Assembly: GCF_004345605.1 (NCBI RefSeq)
Contig: NZ_SLVY01000003.1
Span: forward strand, 248,001 to 312,000
DNA: 64,000 nucleotides
Source: Rhodococcus sp. SMB37
Lineage (GTDB): Bacteria > Actinomycetota > Actinomycetes > Mycobacteriales > Mycobacteriaceae
Direction: 5' to 3'
A program made the translations under genes and the position numbers. The notes beneath the pieces are model-generated. The model saw only the letters and a list, made by a program, of their open reading frames with translations. It was not told the DNA's origin and searched no databases. Shown one piece after another: positions 1 to 9,402 of the stretch. The number at the start of each line of letters is the position of its first letter. Position 1 is the first letter of the stretch.

Positions 1-125
1 TAGAAGACGGCGGAGTTGAAAGAACTCCGGTCGTAGCTCTGCCAGGTGGCGCGGTCGGCTTCCCGCGCAAATTCCAACAACAACCTGCGGCCGCGAGGGC
101 CTGTCAACAATGCGTTTGCCGTCAT
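1..125 (-). CDS. Hypothetical protein, N-terminal part only (cut by window edge)
   Basis: An open frame on the minus strand begins at an ATG at 125 and runs off the left edge of the window. The visible 41 residues start MTANALLTGPRGRRLLLEF and continue with an acidic, aromatic stretch (READRATWQSYDRSS). The PRGRRL-LEFA pattern recalls the start of actinobacterial hypothetical proteins of unknown function, but I cannot name a family. The frame has natural amino-acid composition, unlike the other frames here. It lies downstream of the esterase gene, separated by a strong hairpin, so it is probably transcribed separately. Confidence 0.5.
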   Translation of the reverse strand, partial: MTANALLTGPRGRRLLLEFAREADRATWQSYDRSSFNSAVF

Positions 126-170
126 GCGGACCAGTAGATCACCGGACGACCCGAATCACCGGTGGTGTAC

Positions 171-202
171 GGCAGGGCGTCAGGGCACCCGGACGCCCTG
201 CC
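171..202 (-). terminator. Strong hairpin downstream of the esterase gene
   Basis: GGCAGGGCGTC at 171-181 pairs perfectly with GACGCCCTGCC at 192-202, an 11-bp GC-rich stem with a 10-nt loop. It sits six bases past the stop codon of the minus-strand esterase gene. There is no U tract, which is common for intrinsic terminators in high-GC actinobacteria. It would separate the esterase from the partial gene at the window edge. Confidence 0.7.
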
Positions 203-207
203 ACTGA

Positions 208-1407
208 TCAGTCCAGCGATCGATACACGCGTGACTCGAATTCGAGGAACCCGTCGACAGATGCGCGGTCGGCGAACGGCAGGATCTGCGTCGCCCAGAT
301 CCCGGCGACATCTGCACTACGATCGATCCAGTAATACAGATTTGCCAATCCGGCCCAACTCAACGATCCGGCGCTGCGACCTGTAGGCGCTTGCTCTTCG
401 TTGACCATGAAAGTGTAGGCCCACGTCTTGCGCTGCCCGGGAAAGAATTCTGCGTCGTTCGACAGTTCCGGCTCGACGCCGGGCAGCATGGTCACCTGAA
501 GATTGCCGAGACCGTTGATCGCGGCGTTCGCAACGGTTTCCGGCTGCAGCACCCGGCCATGTTCACCTTCGCCGTCGTTCAGCCACATTTGCAGAAAACG
601 GCTGTAGTCACCGACGGTCGAGTACAGACCGTGGCCACCCATATCCACCTCGGGTTCCTGCGGCAGCACCAGACCGGTCGGTTCCAGCGTCCCATCCTCT
701 CCACGTTGGTGGACCTCAGTCCGCCGGTCCTCCATCGACGGAGTCAGAACGAATGATGTGTCGCTCATTCCGAGAGGGCCGAATACCCGCTCCGCCATGA
801 CCTCCCCGAGTCGCTTCCCGCGAATGGCCTCGACCACCAGCCCCGCCCAATCGATGTTGGATCCGTAATTCCACCGGGTGCCGGGCTCGAACAACAACGG
901 GGTGTTCAAGGCGGCACGAGTTGCTGTGATGACACTCGGATGCACGCCGTCGACGACGAGACGATGATACGTCTCGTCGAAGAACGAATAGCCGAGTCCG
1001 GCCGTGTGCAACAAGAGCATTCGTGTGGTGATCGGCGTCTTGGGAGCTCGCAACTTCAGTGCCCCGGCATCATCGAAACCCTCTGCGACGGACAGGTCTG
1101 CGATCTCGGGAACATAATCCGAGGCGGGAGCATCGAGGTCGAGCAGCCCCTCCTCGACGCACTGAAGCACCGTCGTTCCGGTGATGGCCTTGGTCGTGGA
1201 GAACATCGCGAACACTGAATCTGGCTTCATGGGTGCCGCATCGTTCAACGACCGGACACCGGCCGCACCCTCGTACACGGATCCTGTCGAGCGCGTCACC
1301 GCGGCAGCCACACCGGGAACGAGGTCGGGGCCATTTGGAGCGGTGGTGACATCGGCGAGGGCATCGTCGAGCGTCGACTTCAACGGAGATTGTTTCAGCG
1401 TGGACAT
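208..1407 (-). CDS. Serine hydrolase / esterase of the beta-lactamase (family VIII esterase, EstB-like) fold
   Basis: The 399-residue product is a penicillin-binding-protein-like serine hydrolase, probably a cytoplasmic esterase. The nucleophile motif is S70-T-T-K73 (FSTTKAITG), and a catalytic tyrosine is likely Y181 in WNYGSN. HTAGLGY near residue 135 is also typical of family VIII esterases and class C beta-lactamases. No signal peptide is seen, which argues against a true beta-lactamase. I chose the ATG at 1407 over an in-frame start 90 bases upstream because GGAAGGA lies just before it. The AraC regulator gene lies directly upstream on the same strand and may control it. The substrate is unknown. 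Confidence 0.85.
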   Translation of the reverse strand: MSTLKQSPLKSTLDDALADVTTAPNGPDLVPGVAAAVTRSTGSVYEGAAGVRSLNDAAPMKPDSVFAMFSTTKAITGTTVLQCVEEGLLDLDAPASDYVPEIADLSVAEGFDDAGALKLRAPKTPITTRMLLLHTAGLGYSFFDETYHRLVVDGVHPSVITATRAALNTPLLFEPGTRWNYGSNIDWAGLVVEAIRGKRLGEVMAERVFGPLGMSDTSFVLTPSMEDRRTEVHQRGEDGTLEPTGLVLPQEPEVDMGGHGLYSTVGDYSRFLQMWLNDGEGEHGRVLQPETVANAAINGLGNLQVTMLPGVEPELSNDAEFFPGQRKTWAYTFMVNEEQAPTGRSAGSLSWAGLANLYYWIDRSADVAGIWATQILPFADRASVDGFLEFESRVYRSLD

Positions 1408-1515
1408 TTCGATCCTTCCGGTGTGATCAGCAGCACAACGAAAGGTAGGGCGATCGCTCACCCGGTTACGTCCGCGATCGGCAGCAACCGTCTTCAATCG
1501 GCAACAACGACTCGG

Positions 1516-2511
1516 TCAACCCCTACGCCGCCACGCCAACGTCTCCGACGGGTTCTCCCCGAATCGGCGGCGATAGGCGGCTGCAAAAACGCCCATGTTG
1601 ACGTAACCCCACTCGTGGGCAGCCGACGACACCGACAATGCTCCCGCAGTCAATGCCCGGTGGACACCCTGCAGCCGACGCTCGATGAGATACGCGCGCG
1701 GCGACATTCCCACGTACTTGTGGAACGCGCCGTTCAGCGCGCGAACGCTGACACCTGCAGCCCGTGCCGTCTCAGCGACGGTCGGCAGGTCCTTGACGTG
1801 CTCGTCGATGTACTGCACCGCTGTCCGCACATACCCGGGTGCCGCGACAGAAGGGGGCTCGGAGAGATCGATTCCGGCAGAGCTTGCCCACTCATCAAGC
1901 AGATGAGCAGCGATCATCTCTTCCAGATTCCGGCCCACTCGCCCGGTGGCGACCGCCTCGGGTGCCGTCGACGCCGTTCGCGCAGCGTACTCGAGCAGAG
2001 CCAGCCACGGACTGTTCTGCCCGCCGACCACGCACTGGTGGCTCCACAACCGCTCACCCGGGACGTGGCCCCACCACTGCAATGCCAGGTCGGACAGCAG
2101 CCGGTGCGGAATCGTCAGGTTCAACTGCAAGTGGTCGGGCGCCGCGCCGAGCCGATAATCCACCCGGCTACAGTCGGCGACGAAAGTCCCACCCACGGTC
2201 AGCTCTGTCTCGTCGCGTGTTCCTGCCGCGTGACGTGTCGATCCTTGCAGGGTGGTCAGCACGAGGACGTTCCCCGCGTCGGAGTCGAAATTCCGGAGGT
2301 CGACTTCCACGCCGTAGCAGAATCGCGTCATCGTGATGGTGCTGATCTGCACGGAGAACATCGACGACGCGGGAATGACATTGCGGCCGATCGGCTGCAC
2401 GTCGAACCGCATGTACTTGTCGTCCGTCCAGGCACGTATCGCGTCCCAATCCGATTCGGGAGCGGCCAGGTGACGGCTACGCGGTGGTCTCGGGTCCGGC
2501 TGTGGCAACAC
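1516..2511 (-). CDS. AraC family transcriptional regulator
   Basis: The 331-residue protein has an N-terminal ligand-sensing half similar to the AraC-binding-like domain of AraC/XylS activators. Its C-terminal half (about 235-330) carries two helix-turn-helix units: VAETARAAGVSVRALNGAF, then the second unit around HEWGYVNMGVFAAAYRRRFG followed by the usual NPSETL ending. It sits 108 bases upstream of the esterase gene on the same strand, so local control of that gene is plausible. The exact start is uncertain. The 207 bases between it and the TetR gene hold no gene I can support. Confidence 0.85.
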   Translation of the reverse strand: MLPQPDPRPPRSRHLAAPESDWDAIRAWTDDKYMRFDVQPIGRNVIPASSMFSVQISTITMTRFCYGVEVDLRNFDSDAGNVLVLTTLQGSTRHAAGTRDETELTVGGTFVADCSRVDYRLGAAPDHLQLNLTIPHRLLSDLALQWWGHVPGERLWSHQCVVGGQNSPWLALLEYAARTASTAPEAVATGRVGRNLEEMIAAHLLDEWASSAGIDLSEPPSVAAPGYVRTAVQYIDEHVKDLPTVAETARAAGVSVRALNGAFHKYVGMSPRAYLIERRLQGVHRALTAGALSVSSAAHEWGYVNMGVFAAAYRRRFGENPSETLAWRRRG

Positions 2512-2718
2512 TCGTCCACGGTAGGCGACGAGACCGGTCGGTGCGCGCCGGCGCCCCAGGCCCTACGACTGTCAGTCATTCACGCACCCGGAGGACATGA
2601 ACATAATTGGCGACGGCCAACCACCCATGTTGTGCACCGCGGCGACATCGGCCTCCGGGAGCAATCACACGAGTTGGTTTACGAGCTCACGCTGGAGTCT
2701 GCAAGGGATGATTCGCTG

Positions 2719-3324
2719 CTACTCGGGTGAGCGGAGAATCGAATCGACTGCTGTGTATAGGATTTCAGTTTCTCGTTGAAGAATGGAGTGATCCGACGGT
2801 AACGCTCGCTCCATCGACAGGCCGGTGAGAACAGTGTTCAGGAGCCTTGCATACGCTGTGATGTCGGGCCTGGGTAGAGCCCCCTCATTCGCGAGAAGCG
2901 TAAGCCAGTGTTCGACCCTGCGCTCCCCTTCACTTGTCATGGCGACGTATGCAGTTCGGATCTCGTCGGTGGGTTCCGGGACGACGAAGGCGTCGAAGAA
3001 TTTGATCCAAACTTGTCGCGATCGTTCACCCACCTCCACGCTCAGGACCTGCCGCAGGCACTGAACCAACCGGTCGCGAGCCGGCACCGACGTGTCGTGA
3101 ATGATCTCGCTATCGGGTGTGACCACGTCGTAGATCGTTTCGAGGACGGCGTCGCGCAGTGCGCGCTGGGTCGGGAAGTGGTGGCGCAGCGACCCCATGC
3201 TCACCCCGGCTCGTGCCGCCACGGTCCGCACGCTGAGCGTCGACGCGGGATCCTCCTCGATCAGCTCGCAGGCCGCGATGATGATCCTTGCCTTCGTGTC
3301 GAGACCGCCCTGATCTTGCTCCAT
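2719..3324 (-). CDS. TetR family transcriptional repressor
   Basis: A 201-residue TetR-type repressor. Residues about 9-55 form the DNA-binding domain (KARIIIAACELIEED...VAARAGVSMGSLRHHFPTQRAL), with the SLRHHF recognition-helix signature. The rest is a helical ligand-binding domain of unknown specificity. The gene is divergent from the Tap-like lipoprotein hydrolase at 3476. The intergenic space holds four near-identical 15-bp palindromes between 3344 and 3418, the first of them 20 bases before this start codon. That arrangement indicates autorepression and control of the hydrolase. An aggagtagga-type ribosome site precedes the ATG. Confidence 0.9.
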   Translation of the reverse strand: MEQDQGGLDTKARIIIAACELIEEDPASTLSVRTVAARAGVSMGSLRHHFPTQRALRDAVLETIYDVVTPDSEIIHDTSVPARDRLVQCLRQVLSVEVGERSRQVWIKFFDAFVVPEPTDEIRTAYVAMTSEGERRVEHWLTLLANEGALPRPDITAYARLLNTVLTGLSMERALPSDHSILQRETEILYTAVDSILRSPE

Positions 3325-3343
3325 CGTCCTACTCCTCCATCAC

Positions 3344-3418
3344 CAGCACGCTGCACTAGCACACCGTACTAGCACAATGTGCTACCGTCGGGTCACCCCG
3401 TAATAGTACAGCGTGCTG
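3344..3418. promoter_or_regulatory. Array of four palindromic operators (probable TetR sites)
   Basis: Four related 15-bp palindromes lie at 3344-3358 (CAGCACGCTGCACTA), 3357-3371 (TAGCACACCGTACTA), 3370-3384 (TAGCACAATGTGCTA, perfect) and 3404-3418 (TAGTACAGCGTGCTG). The first three are spaced exactly 13 bases apart and share their terminal TA; the fourth is 34 bases further on. They lie between the divergent TetR and hydrolase genes, as expected for an operator region binding several dimers. That the neighbouring TetR protein is the binder is inference. Confidence 0.75.
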
Positions 3419-3475
3419 GTCGCCAGCCGTTCCAGCAAGAAACCCGTCCAACCTGCGAGTTCAGGAAGGAATCAC

Positions 3476-4972
3476 ATGAAACCTCGCACCACGACCGTGG
3501 CCGTTGCGCTGACAAGCATGGTCGTCGCCGGCTGTTCGCAGGCACCCGCGCACGTCAGCACAGTGTCGATGGGCTCGACAGATGTGCAATGGAGCGCCTG
3601 CCCCGATGGCGTCGAAAATCCTGAAGACGGCCCGCCCCAGTTGCAGTGCGCCACTGTGCCCGTCCCCCTGGACTACGACGATCCCGAAGGCGCACAGATC
3701 GACATCACGATCTCCCGGCTGCCGTCGAACAACCCGGACGCGCGACGGGGTGTGCTGCTACTGAACCCGGGCGGACCGGGAGGGACCGGCCTGGATCAGC
3801 CCAACTTTCTTGTATCGCAGGGCATATCGCCGAGCGTGCTGGACAGCTACGACCTCATCGGCATGGACACCCGCGGAGTCGGACACTCCTCGCCCATCAG
3901 TTGCGGATTCACCGACGACCTTCAGTACTACGGCGCAGTCCCGCCGTACGTCGTGGACGAGGCAGCATTCGCCGAGCAGACGGCAACTGCGGAGGAAGTC
4001 GCCGAACGATGCGCAGCCAATGACCACGACGGCCGAATGCGCCACGTGAACACAGCGAACATGGCGCGCGACCTGGACCGCGTCCGGGCGGCGCTCGGCG
4101 AGGAGAAAGCGAGCTTCCTCGGATACTCGTATGGCTCCGCGCTCGGTGCCGCGTACGCCTCGATGTTCCCGGAGAGTACGGACAGGGTGGTGCTCGACAG
4201 CAACATCGGCGACACCCATCTCGATCACGACGGGATGCGCAGATACTCACGAGGCATGGAAGAGACGTTTCCCGACTTCGCGGAATGGGCTGCCGCACGG
4301 CATGATCGATACGGATTGGGCGAAACACCGCAACAGGTGCGCGACACCTACTTCACCATCGCCGAACAGCTCGATCGAACACCTATGGACGGGATCGATG
4401 GCCGCGTGTTCCGATTGGCCACCTTCGTCACGTTGTACAATCAGGCCTCCTACGAGACAGCAGCAGAGAGCTGGCAGTCCTTTCTGAACCCCACCACGGC
4501 CGCACCCGCGGACGAGCCGCCGCCGGGCAATGGGCCATCGCCGGCAGACAACAGCTGGTCGGTATTCCTCGCGGTCACCTGCAACGACGTCGAATGGCCC
4601 GACGATGTCGACGTCTACCGACGAGCAGTGGACGAAGACCGCGAGACCTACCCGCTCTTCGGCGCTGCAACCGCGAACATCATGCCGTGCGCGTTCTGGC
4701 AGCACACGCCGGCCGAGCCGGCCGTGTCGATCGACCCGGAAGGTCCGACCAATGTCCTGATCGCACAGAACCGACGCGACCCCGTGACACCTCTGCGTGG
4801 CGGCGAACTCCTCGATGAGAAGTTCGGCGAGCGATCACGGCTGCTGACCGTCGACGGAAGCGGACATGGGGTCTACGCCCTCGGCAACAACCCCTGTGCA
4901 CAGGACATCATCACCGACTACCTGGTCGAGGGCGTCATGCCCGAACAGGACACCACGTGCAGCGAGGCTTGA
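3476..4972 (+). CDS. Secreted alpha/beta hydrolase lipoprotein, Tap-like (tripeptidyl aminopeptidase type, peptidase S33 relative)
   Basis: The 498-residue product has a lipoprotein signal (VVAGC, Cys20), so it should be anchored outside the membrane. The alpha/beta hydrolase core shows the oxyanion region LLNPGGPGGTG (about 95-105), the nucleophile elbow GYSYG (serine about 217), a C-terminal Asp in NRRDPVTP (about 432) and His in GSGHGVY (about 463). The C-terminal section matches the Tap-like domain of Streptomyces tripeptidyl aminopeptidases. The ATG at 3476 is preceded by AGGAAGGA; an upstream in-frame start would put the operators inside the gene. Control by the divergent TetR is likely. 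The natural substrate is unknown; peptides or esters are both possible. Confidence 0.85.
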   Translation: MKPRTTTVAVALTSMVVAGCSQAPAHVSTVSMGSTDVQWSACPDGVENPEDGPPQLQCATVPVPLDYDDPEGAQIDITISRLPSNNPDARRGVLLLNPGGPGGTGLDQPNFLVSQGISPSVLDSYDLIGMDTRGVGHSSPISCGFTDDLQYYGAVPPYVVDEAAFAEQTATAEEVAERCAANDHDGRMRHVNTANMARDLDRVRAALGEEKASFLGYSYGSALGAAYASMFPESTDRVVLDSNIGDTHLDHDGMRRYSRGMEETFPDFAEWAAARHDRYGLGETPQQVRDTYFTIAEQLDRTPMDGIDGRVFRLATFVTLYNQASYETAAESWQSFLNPTTAAPADEPPPGNGPSPADNSWSVFLAVTCNDVEWPDDVDVYRRAVDEDRETYPLFGAATANIMPCAFWQHTPAEPAVSIDPEGPTNVLIAQNRRDPVTPLRGGELLDEKFGERSRLLTVDGSGHGVYALGNNPCAQDIITDYLVEGVMPEQDTTCSEA

Positions 4973-5077
4973 CCATGCCCTAGGGGCACGGTGTTTCGTT
5001 GTGGTGAGCGGTCGACCGATCTCGTCACCGAACCGGTCGCCGTGTCGCTCGCGACGCCCCTACTGATCGGAGTCCGA

Positions 5078-6991
5078 ATGCCCACCCCGAGGACCGACGA
5101 TTCCTTGCCCGAATTGATCGACGTCGAGGACTTCTTCGCCGATCCGCACTTCGCCGGCGCATCGATTTCGCCGGACGGAACCAGGCTGGCCTACCTGGCA
5201 CCGAAACACGGGCGACGCAATGTGTGGGTGCGCGGCATTCACGAGGACCACGACGACGCCGTCTGCGTCACGCACGACAGCAGACGCGGGATCTCGACCT
5301 TCCACTGGACCGGCGACTCCCGCTGGCTGCTCTACCTTCAAGACACCGACGGCAACGAAGACTGGCATCTCCACCGAGTGGACCCGGATGCCCCGGACGT
5401 ACCGGCCGTCGATCTGACGCCGCTGCCACCGGGATCACGAGTGTTCGGTGTCGAGCCTCTGGCGTCGTCGCCCGGCAGTGTGCTGGTGTGGATGAATCAG
5501 CGACCGACGTTCATCGACGTGTTCCGAATCGATGTCGCTGCCGGCGAGACGGCGATGCATATGGAGCAAGCCGAACCGACCGTCAGCACACTGCTCGACC
5601 GCAACGGGTGTGCGGCCTTCGAAACTGTCGAGACCGAGGACGGCACCCTCGAGATCTCCGCGGTGGACCCCGCAACCGGCGACCGCCACCTCCTGCACCG
5701 TCTGGGCGGAGCCGAGCATCCTCTCGGCATCTACCCGCAGATCGTGACACCCGACGGAAAGGGGCTTCTACTCGGCAGCTACCAGGACTCCGACGACCTG
5801 CGGCTGGTCCGCATCGATCGAGACACCGGCGAGGAAACAGTGGTCTGCGCCGTGGACGGGCACAACCTGTGCACTCTGGACATCCACGCCCCCGGCCTGC
5901 TGCCACCGGCCGTCTTCCTCAGCCGCCGTACCGGCGAGGTGATCGCCGCTCGGTTCGTCGGGGACAGGCCCAGAATCGAGGTCCTTGATCCGCACTTCGC
6001 CGAGGTTCACGCGAAGCTGGAGAAGCTCTCCGACGGGGTGCTGGGCACGTTGTCGTCGGACGAGTCCGAGCAACGATGGATCGCCACGTTCATCCACGAC
6101 CGCGAACCAGCGGTGACCTGGTTCTACGATCACGCCACCGGTGAGAGCAAGCAGCTGTTCCGGCCGTATCCACACCTGGACACGGCAGCGCTGGCTCCGA
6201 TGGAAGCCGTGAGATTCCCGGCCCGCGACGGGCTACCACTGCACGCGTTCCTCACCCTCCCGATCGGGATCGAGCCACGAAACCGGCCGCTGGTCCTTCT
6301 GGTCCACGGCGGGCCCTGGGCTCACGACACCTGGGGATACAACCCGGAGGCGCAGCTGCTGGCCAACCGTGGTTATGCGGTGCTGCAGGTCAACTTTCGG
6401 GGCTCGACGGGCTACGGCCGACGGCATGTCACGGCTGCTATCGGCGAGTTCGCGCGTGCGATGCACGACGATCTCCTCGATGCCACCGACTGGGCCGTCG
6501 CCCAGGGCTACGCCGACCCGAACCGACTCGGAATCTTCGGCGGCTCCTATGGCGGCTATGCGGCACTTGTCGGTGTCACGGTCACCCCCGACCATTTCGC
6601 CGCCGCGGTCGATTACGTGGGAATCTCCGACCTCGCGAACTTCCTGCGGTCGATGCCGCCGTTCGCGCGCGCCCACTTCACCAACAGCTGGTACCGCTAT
6701 GTCGGCAACCCTGACGATCCCGCCCAAGCAGAAGATATGGCCACTCGATCACCCATCACCATGGTCGAGAAGATCCGTACGCCGCTTTTGGTGGCCCAGG
6801 GCGCGAACGACGCCCGCGTCGTCCAAGCGGAGTCCGACAACATCGTTCGATCCCTGCGAGATCGCGGTGTGCCGGTCGAGTACCTCCTCGCCGACGACGA
6901 GGGCCATGGCTTCGCGAACCCGGAGAACCAACACCGGCTCTACCATGCGGTCGTACGTCACTTCGCCGAGCATCTCGGTGGGAGACGATGA
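5078..6991 (+). CDS. S9 family (prolyl oligopeptidase-type) serine peptidase
   Basis: The 637-residue protein has an N-terminal beta-propeller region (about 20-380, repeated strand patterns such as WTGDSRWLLYLQDTDGNEDW) followed by an alpha/beta hydrolase catalytic domain. The nucleophile is in GGSYGGYAAL (serine about 490), the Asp in QGANDARV (about 577) and the His in DDEGHGFANP (about 609). LLVHGGPW before the nucleophile is typical of acylaminoacyl-peptidase and dipeptidyl-peptidase relatives. No signal peptide is visible, so it is probably cytoplasmic. The ATG at 5078 is chosen because the propeller begins soon after it. It overlaps the MerR gene by 4 bases (ATGA), which implies coupled translation. 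Confidence 0.88.
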   Translation: MPTPRTDDSLPELIDVEDFFADPHFAGASISPDGTRLAYLAPKHGRRNVWVRGIHEDHDDAVCVTHDSRRGISTFHWTGDSRWLLYLQDTDGNEDWHLHRVDPDAPDVPAVDLTPLPPGSRVFGVEPLASSPGSVLVWMNQRPTFIDVFRIDVAAGETAMHMEQAEPTVSTLLDRNGCAAFETVETEDGTLEISAVDPATGDRHLLHRLGGAEHPLGIYPQIVTPDGKGLLLGSYQDSDDLRLVRIDRDTGEETVVCAVDGHNLCTLDIHAPGLLPPAVFLSRRTGEVIAARFVGDRPRIEVLDPHFAEVHAKLEKLSDGVLGTLSSDESEQRWIATFIHDREPAVTWFYDHATGESKQLFRPYPHLDTAALAPMEAVRFPARDGLPLHAFLTLPIGIEPRNRPLVLLVHGGPWAHDTWGYNPEAQLLANRGYAVLQVNFRGSTGYGRRHVTAAIGEFARAMHDDLLDATDWAVAQGYADPNRLGIFGGSYGGYAALVGVTVTPDHFAAAVDYVGISDLANFLRSMPPFARAHFTNSWYRYVGNPDDPAQAEDMATRSPITMVEKIRTPLLVAQGANDARVVQAESDNIVRSLRDRGVPVEYLLADDEGHGFANPENQHRLYHAVVRHFAEHLGGRR

Positions 6992-7746
6992 CAGAACACC
7001 GAGACACAGGAGACGGCATGGGGTGGAGCACTCGCGAACTCTCCGAACTCGCTGGCACGACGGTGAAGTCGGTGCGGCACTATCACGACATCGGCATTCT
7101 CGATCAGCCGCCGCGGGCATCCAACGGCTACAAGCAGTACGGCGTCGCGCATCTTGTTCGGGTGTTGCAGATCAAACGCCTCACCACGCTCGGATTCTCG
7201 CTCGCGCAGGTTGCCGAGATGGGTGAGGACATCACGCATCCGGTGCAGTCGTTGCAGGCGCTGGACGCCGAATTGGCGGCCACCATCGAACGGCTACAGC
7301 GTGCGCGGATGGAGGTCGGCCTTCTTCTGCGGCATTCCGCGAGACCCGATCTTCCGCCCGAATTGGCTCTCGCGGGCAATGTCGGCGACCTCTCCGATGC
7401 CGACCGATCCTTCGCGACGTACTTGACCAGAGTGCTCAGCCCATCCGACCTCGACGCATACGGCGAATTGTTGCGCAGCCCCGCCACACAGACCAGCGCA
7501 GATTTCGACGCCCTGCCTGCTGACGCCGACGAACAGACGCGGGCAGACCTGGCCCGACGAATGATCCCCGAAATCGAAACCTTGACCGAGCAGTATCCCG
7601 GCGCATTCGACAGCGAAATCGCACACGATCCCCGCACTGCGCGCAAGATCGGAGCCGTGATGTCCGAGGTCTACAACCCCGCACAACTCGACGTACTGCG
7701 CAGAGTGGCGCTGGCACGTCATACAGACGACAGCGCCGACAACTGA
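6988..7746 (+). CDS. MerR family transcriptional regulator
   Basis: A 252-residue MerR-type regulator. The winged helix-turn-helix is at about residues 13-80 (TRELSELAGTTVKSVRHYHD and RASNGYKQYGVAHLVRVLQI), followed by the usual coiled dimerisation helix. The long C-terminal region (about 110-250) has no obvious metal-binding cysteines, so it likely senses an organic ligand or partner. The start overlaps the stop of the S9 peptidase gene, and a second Tap-like hydrolase begins 33 bases downstream. The three genes probably form one operon. Confidence 0.88.
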   Translation: MTEHRDTGDGMGWSTRELSELAGTTVKSVRHYHDIGILDQPPRASNGYKQYGVAHLVRVLQIKRLTTLGFSLAQVAEMGEDITHPVQSLQALDAELAATIERLQRARMEVGLLLRHSARPDLPPELALAGNVGDLSDADRSFATYLTRVLSPSDLDAYGELLRSPATQTSADFDALPADADEQTRADLARRMIPEIETLTEQYPGAFDSEIAHDPRTARKIGAVMSEVYNPAQLDVLRRVALARHTDDSADN

Positions 7747-7778
7747 CAATCCCCATTCCCGATCGGAGCTCGGTTCCC

Positions 7779-9374
7779 ATGTTCGGACCTCGATATCGAG
7801 GCGCGCTCTCACTGCCACAGCCCATGCCCGTTCTCGCCGTTGCGGCCTCGACGCTCCTGGCCCTCGGCGCGTGCAGTTCCGGGCCGACGACGTCGCACGC
7901 ACTCCAACCCGAGCCGGAGTCCTCTGCGGAGTTGCAACGCTTCTACGGCCAGGACCTGGTGTTCGGCGCGTGTGAGGGTTACGCCACCACCGCCGCCGAC
8001 CAGGCCGTATTCACCAGCGATCCCGGATTCCGCTGCGCCCGTGTGGAAGTTCCTCTCGACTATGACGAACCCGACGGCGAAACTGCGCAGATCGCACTGC
8101 TCAAAGCACCTGCCCGGGGCGAACCGGTCGGGCCCTTGATTCTCAACCCCGGTGGACCCGGAGGTGCCGGCATGAGCATGGCCGCAGTCGGCGCCACCAC
8201 CTTGGCCGAGAGCCCTCTCACCGCGAACTTCGACCTCGTCGGGTTCGATCCCCGCGGTGTCGGAGCCTCCACACCTGCCATCGACTGCTTCACCGACGCC
8301 GAAACCGACGCGGGCGAAGCCGGGACCACCGTGCTCACCGGCTCCGGATCGTGGACCGAGGACGATACTCGAGCGCTGGTGGAGCAATGCTCGCAACGGT
8401 CCGGCGGCGACGAGGTGCTGGCCGGTGTCGGCACCCGCGACACGGCACGCGACATGGATATCCTCCGCGCCGTACTCGGCGACGACAAGCTCAGCTACCT
8501 CGGCCGCAGCTACGGCACGAGGCTCGGTGCGGTGTACGCCGAGATGTTCCCCTCCAACGTGAGGGCAATGGTCCTCGACGGAGCCATCGATCCGCACTTG
8601 GGAACCGTCGAACGCCGCATCACCCAGTTCGCCGCTTTCCAACGATCTTTCGACGATATGGCAGCCGGGTGCGCCAAGGCGCCGGACTGCCCACTGGGCA
8701 CCGATCCGAGCAGGGCCGTCGAGATGTTCCACGACATCACTCGTCCCCTCATCGACGATCCGATCATCACAGCAGACGGGCGACGGATGGACTTCGACGC
8801 CGCCTACGGCGCAGTGATAGCCGGGCTGTACGACTCGCGGGTATGGCCGGTCATCACCAAGGGGATCGGCGAGTTACGCGCGCGTGCACCCGAGACTCTG
8901 CTGCGCATCACCGACGCGTTCGGAGGCCGGGGAGAGGACGGTACATATCCGAACGCTCCCGAGGCGAACTTCGCGATCAACTGTATGGACGAACAACGCA
9001 ACACTCCGGAACAGGAAGTCGACCTGAAGCATCGGATCCAGGCGGTCGCTCCGTTCACCGACGCCGGACTCGGCCCTGAAGGCGCACGTGACCCATGTGA
9101 ATCATGGCCCGCAGAACCCACATTGAACTACCCGTATGCCACCGACATCGACGGACTACCCGACACGCTGACCATCTCGATCACCGGCGATCCATCCACA
9201 CCGTACGAGGCGGGTGTGAGCCTCGCCGACACCTTGGGCGGCAGCCTGCTCACCGTTGACGGTGATCAGCACACGATTGCATTCAACGGCACCAGCGATT
9301 GCGTAGACACCATCGTCGCCGACTACGTCATCGATCTGACATCCCCGCCGGAGCACTCCCGATGCAGTCTCTGA
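7779..9374 (+). CDS. Secreted alpha/beta hydrolase lipoprotein, Tap-like (second copy)
   Basis: A 531-residue relative of the hydrolase at 3476 but clearly divergent. The N-terminus carries a hydrophobic segment ending in the lipobox LGAC (Cys31). Core motifs are ILNPGGPGGAGM (about 125), the nucleophile elbow GRSYGTRLG (serine about 243), the Asp in TGDPSTPYE and His in GDQHTIAF near the C-terminus. The NCMDEQRN segment and paired cysteines (SDCVD, SRCSL) fit the Tap-like C-terminal domain. It is 33 bases downstream of the MerR gene. The role is probably extracellular peptide or ester hydrolysis. Confidence 0.85.
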   Translation: MFGPRYRGALSLPQPMPVLAVAASTLLALGACSSGPTTSHALQPEPESSAELQRFYGQDLVFGACEGYATTAADQAVFTSDPGFRCARVEVPLDYDEPDGETAQIALLKAPARGEPVGPLILNPGGPGGAGMSMAAVGATTLAESPLTANFDLVGFDPRGVGASTPAIDCFTDAETDAGEAGTTVLTGSGSWTEDDTRALVEQCSQRSGGDEVLAGVGTRDTARDMDILRAVLGDDKLSYLGRSYGTRLGAVYAEMFPSNVRAMVLDGAIDPHLGTVERRITQFAAFQRSFDDMAAGCAKAPDCPLGTDPSRAVEMFHDITRPLIDDPIITADGRRMDFDAAYGAVIAGLYDSRVWPVITKGIGELRARAPETLLRITDAFGGRGEDGTYPNAPEANFAINCMDEQRNTPEQEVDLKHRIQAVAPFTDAGLGPEGARDPCESWPAEPTLNYPYATDIDGLPDTLTISITGDPSTPYEAGVSLADTLGGSLLTVDGDQHTIAFNGTSDCVDTIVADYVIDLTSPPEHSRCSL

Positions 9375-9402
9375 CCACCGGTCTGCACCGACCTCGCGCG
9401 GC

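Noticed and set aside
208-1407. True beta-lactamase (antibiotic resistance)
   Set aside because: There is no export signal and the sequence style (STTK, WNYGSN, HTAGLGY) fits family VIII esterases.
1390-2730. 446-codon open frame on the plus strand
   Set aside because: It lies antisense to the AraC gene. Its translation is Arg/His/Pro rich and matches no family, while the opposite strand encodes a clear regulator. High-GC DNA produces such frames.
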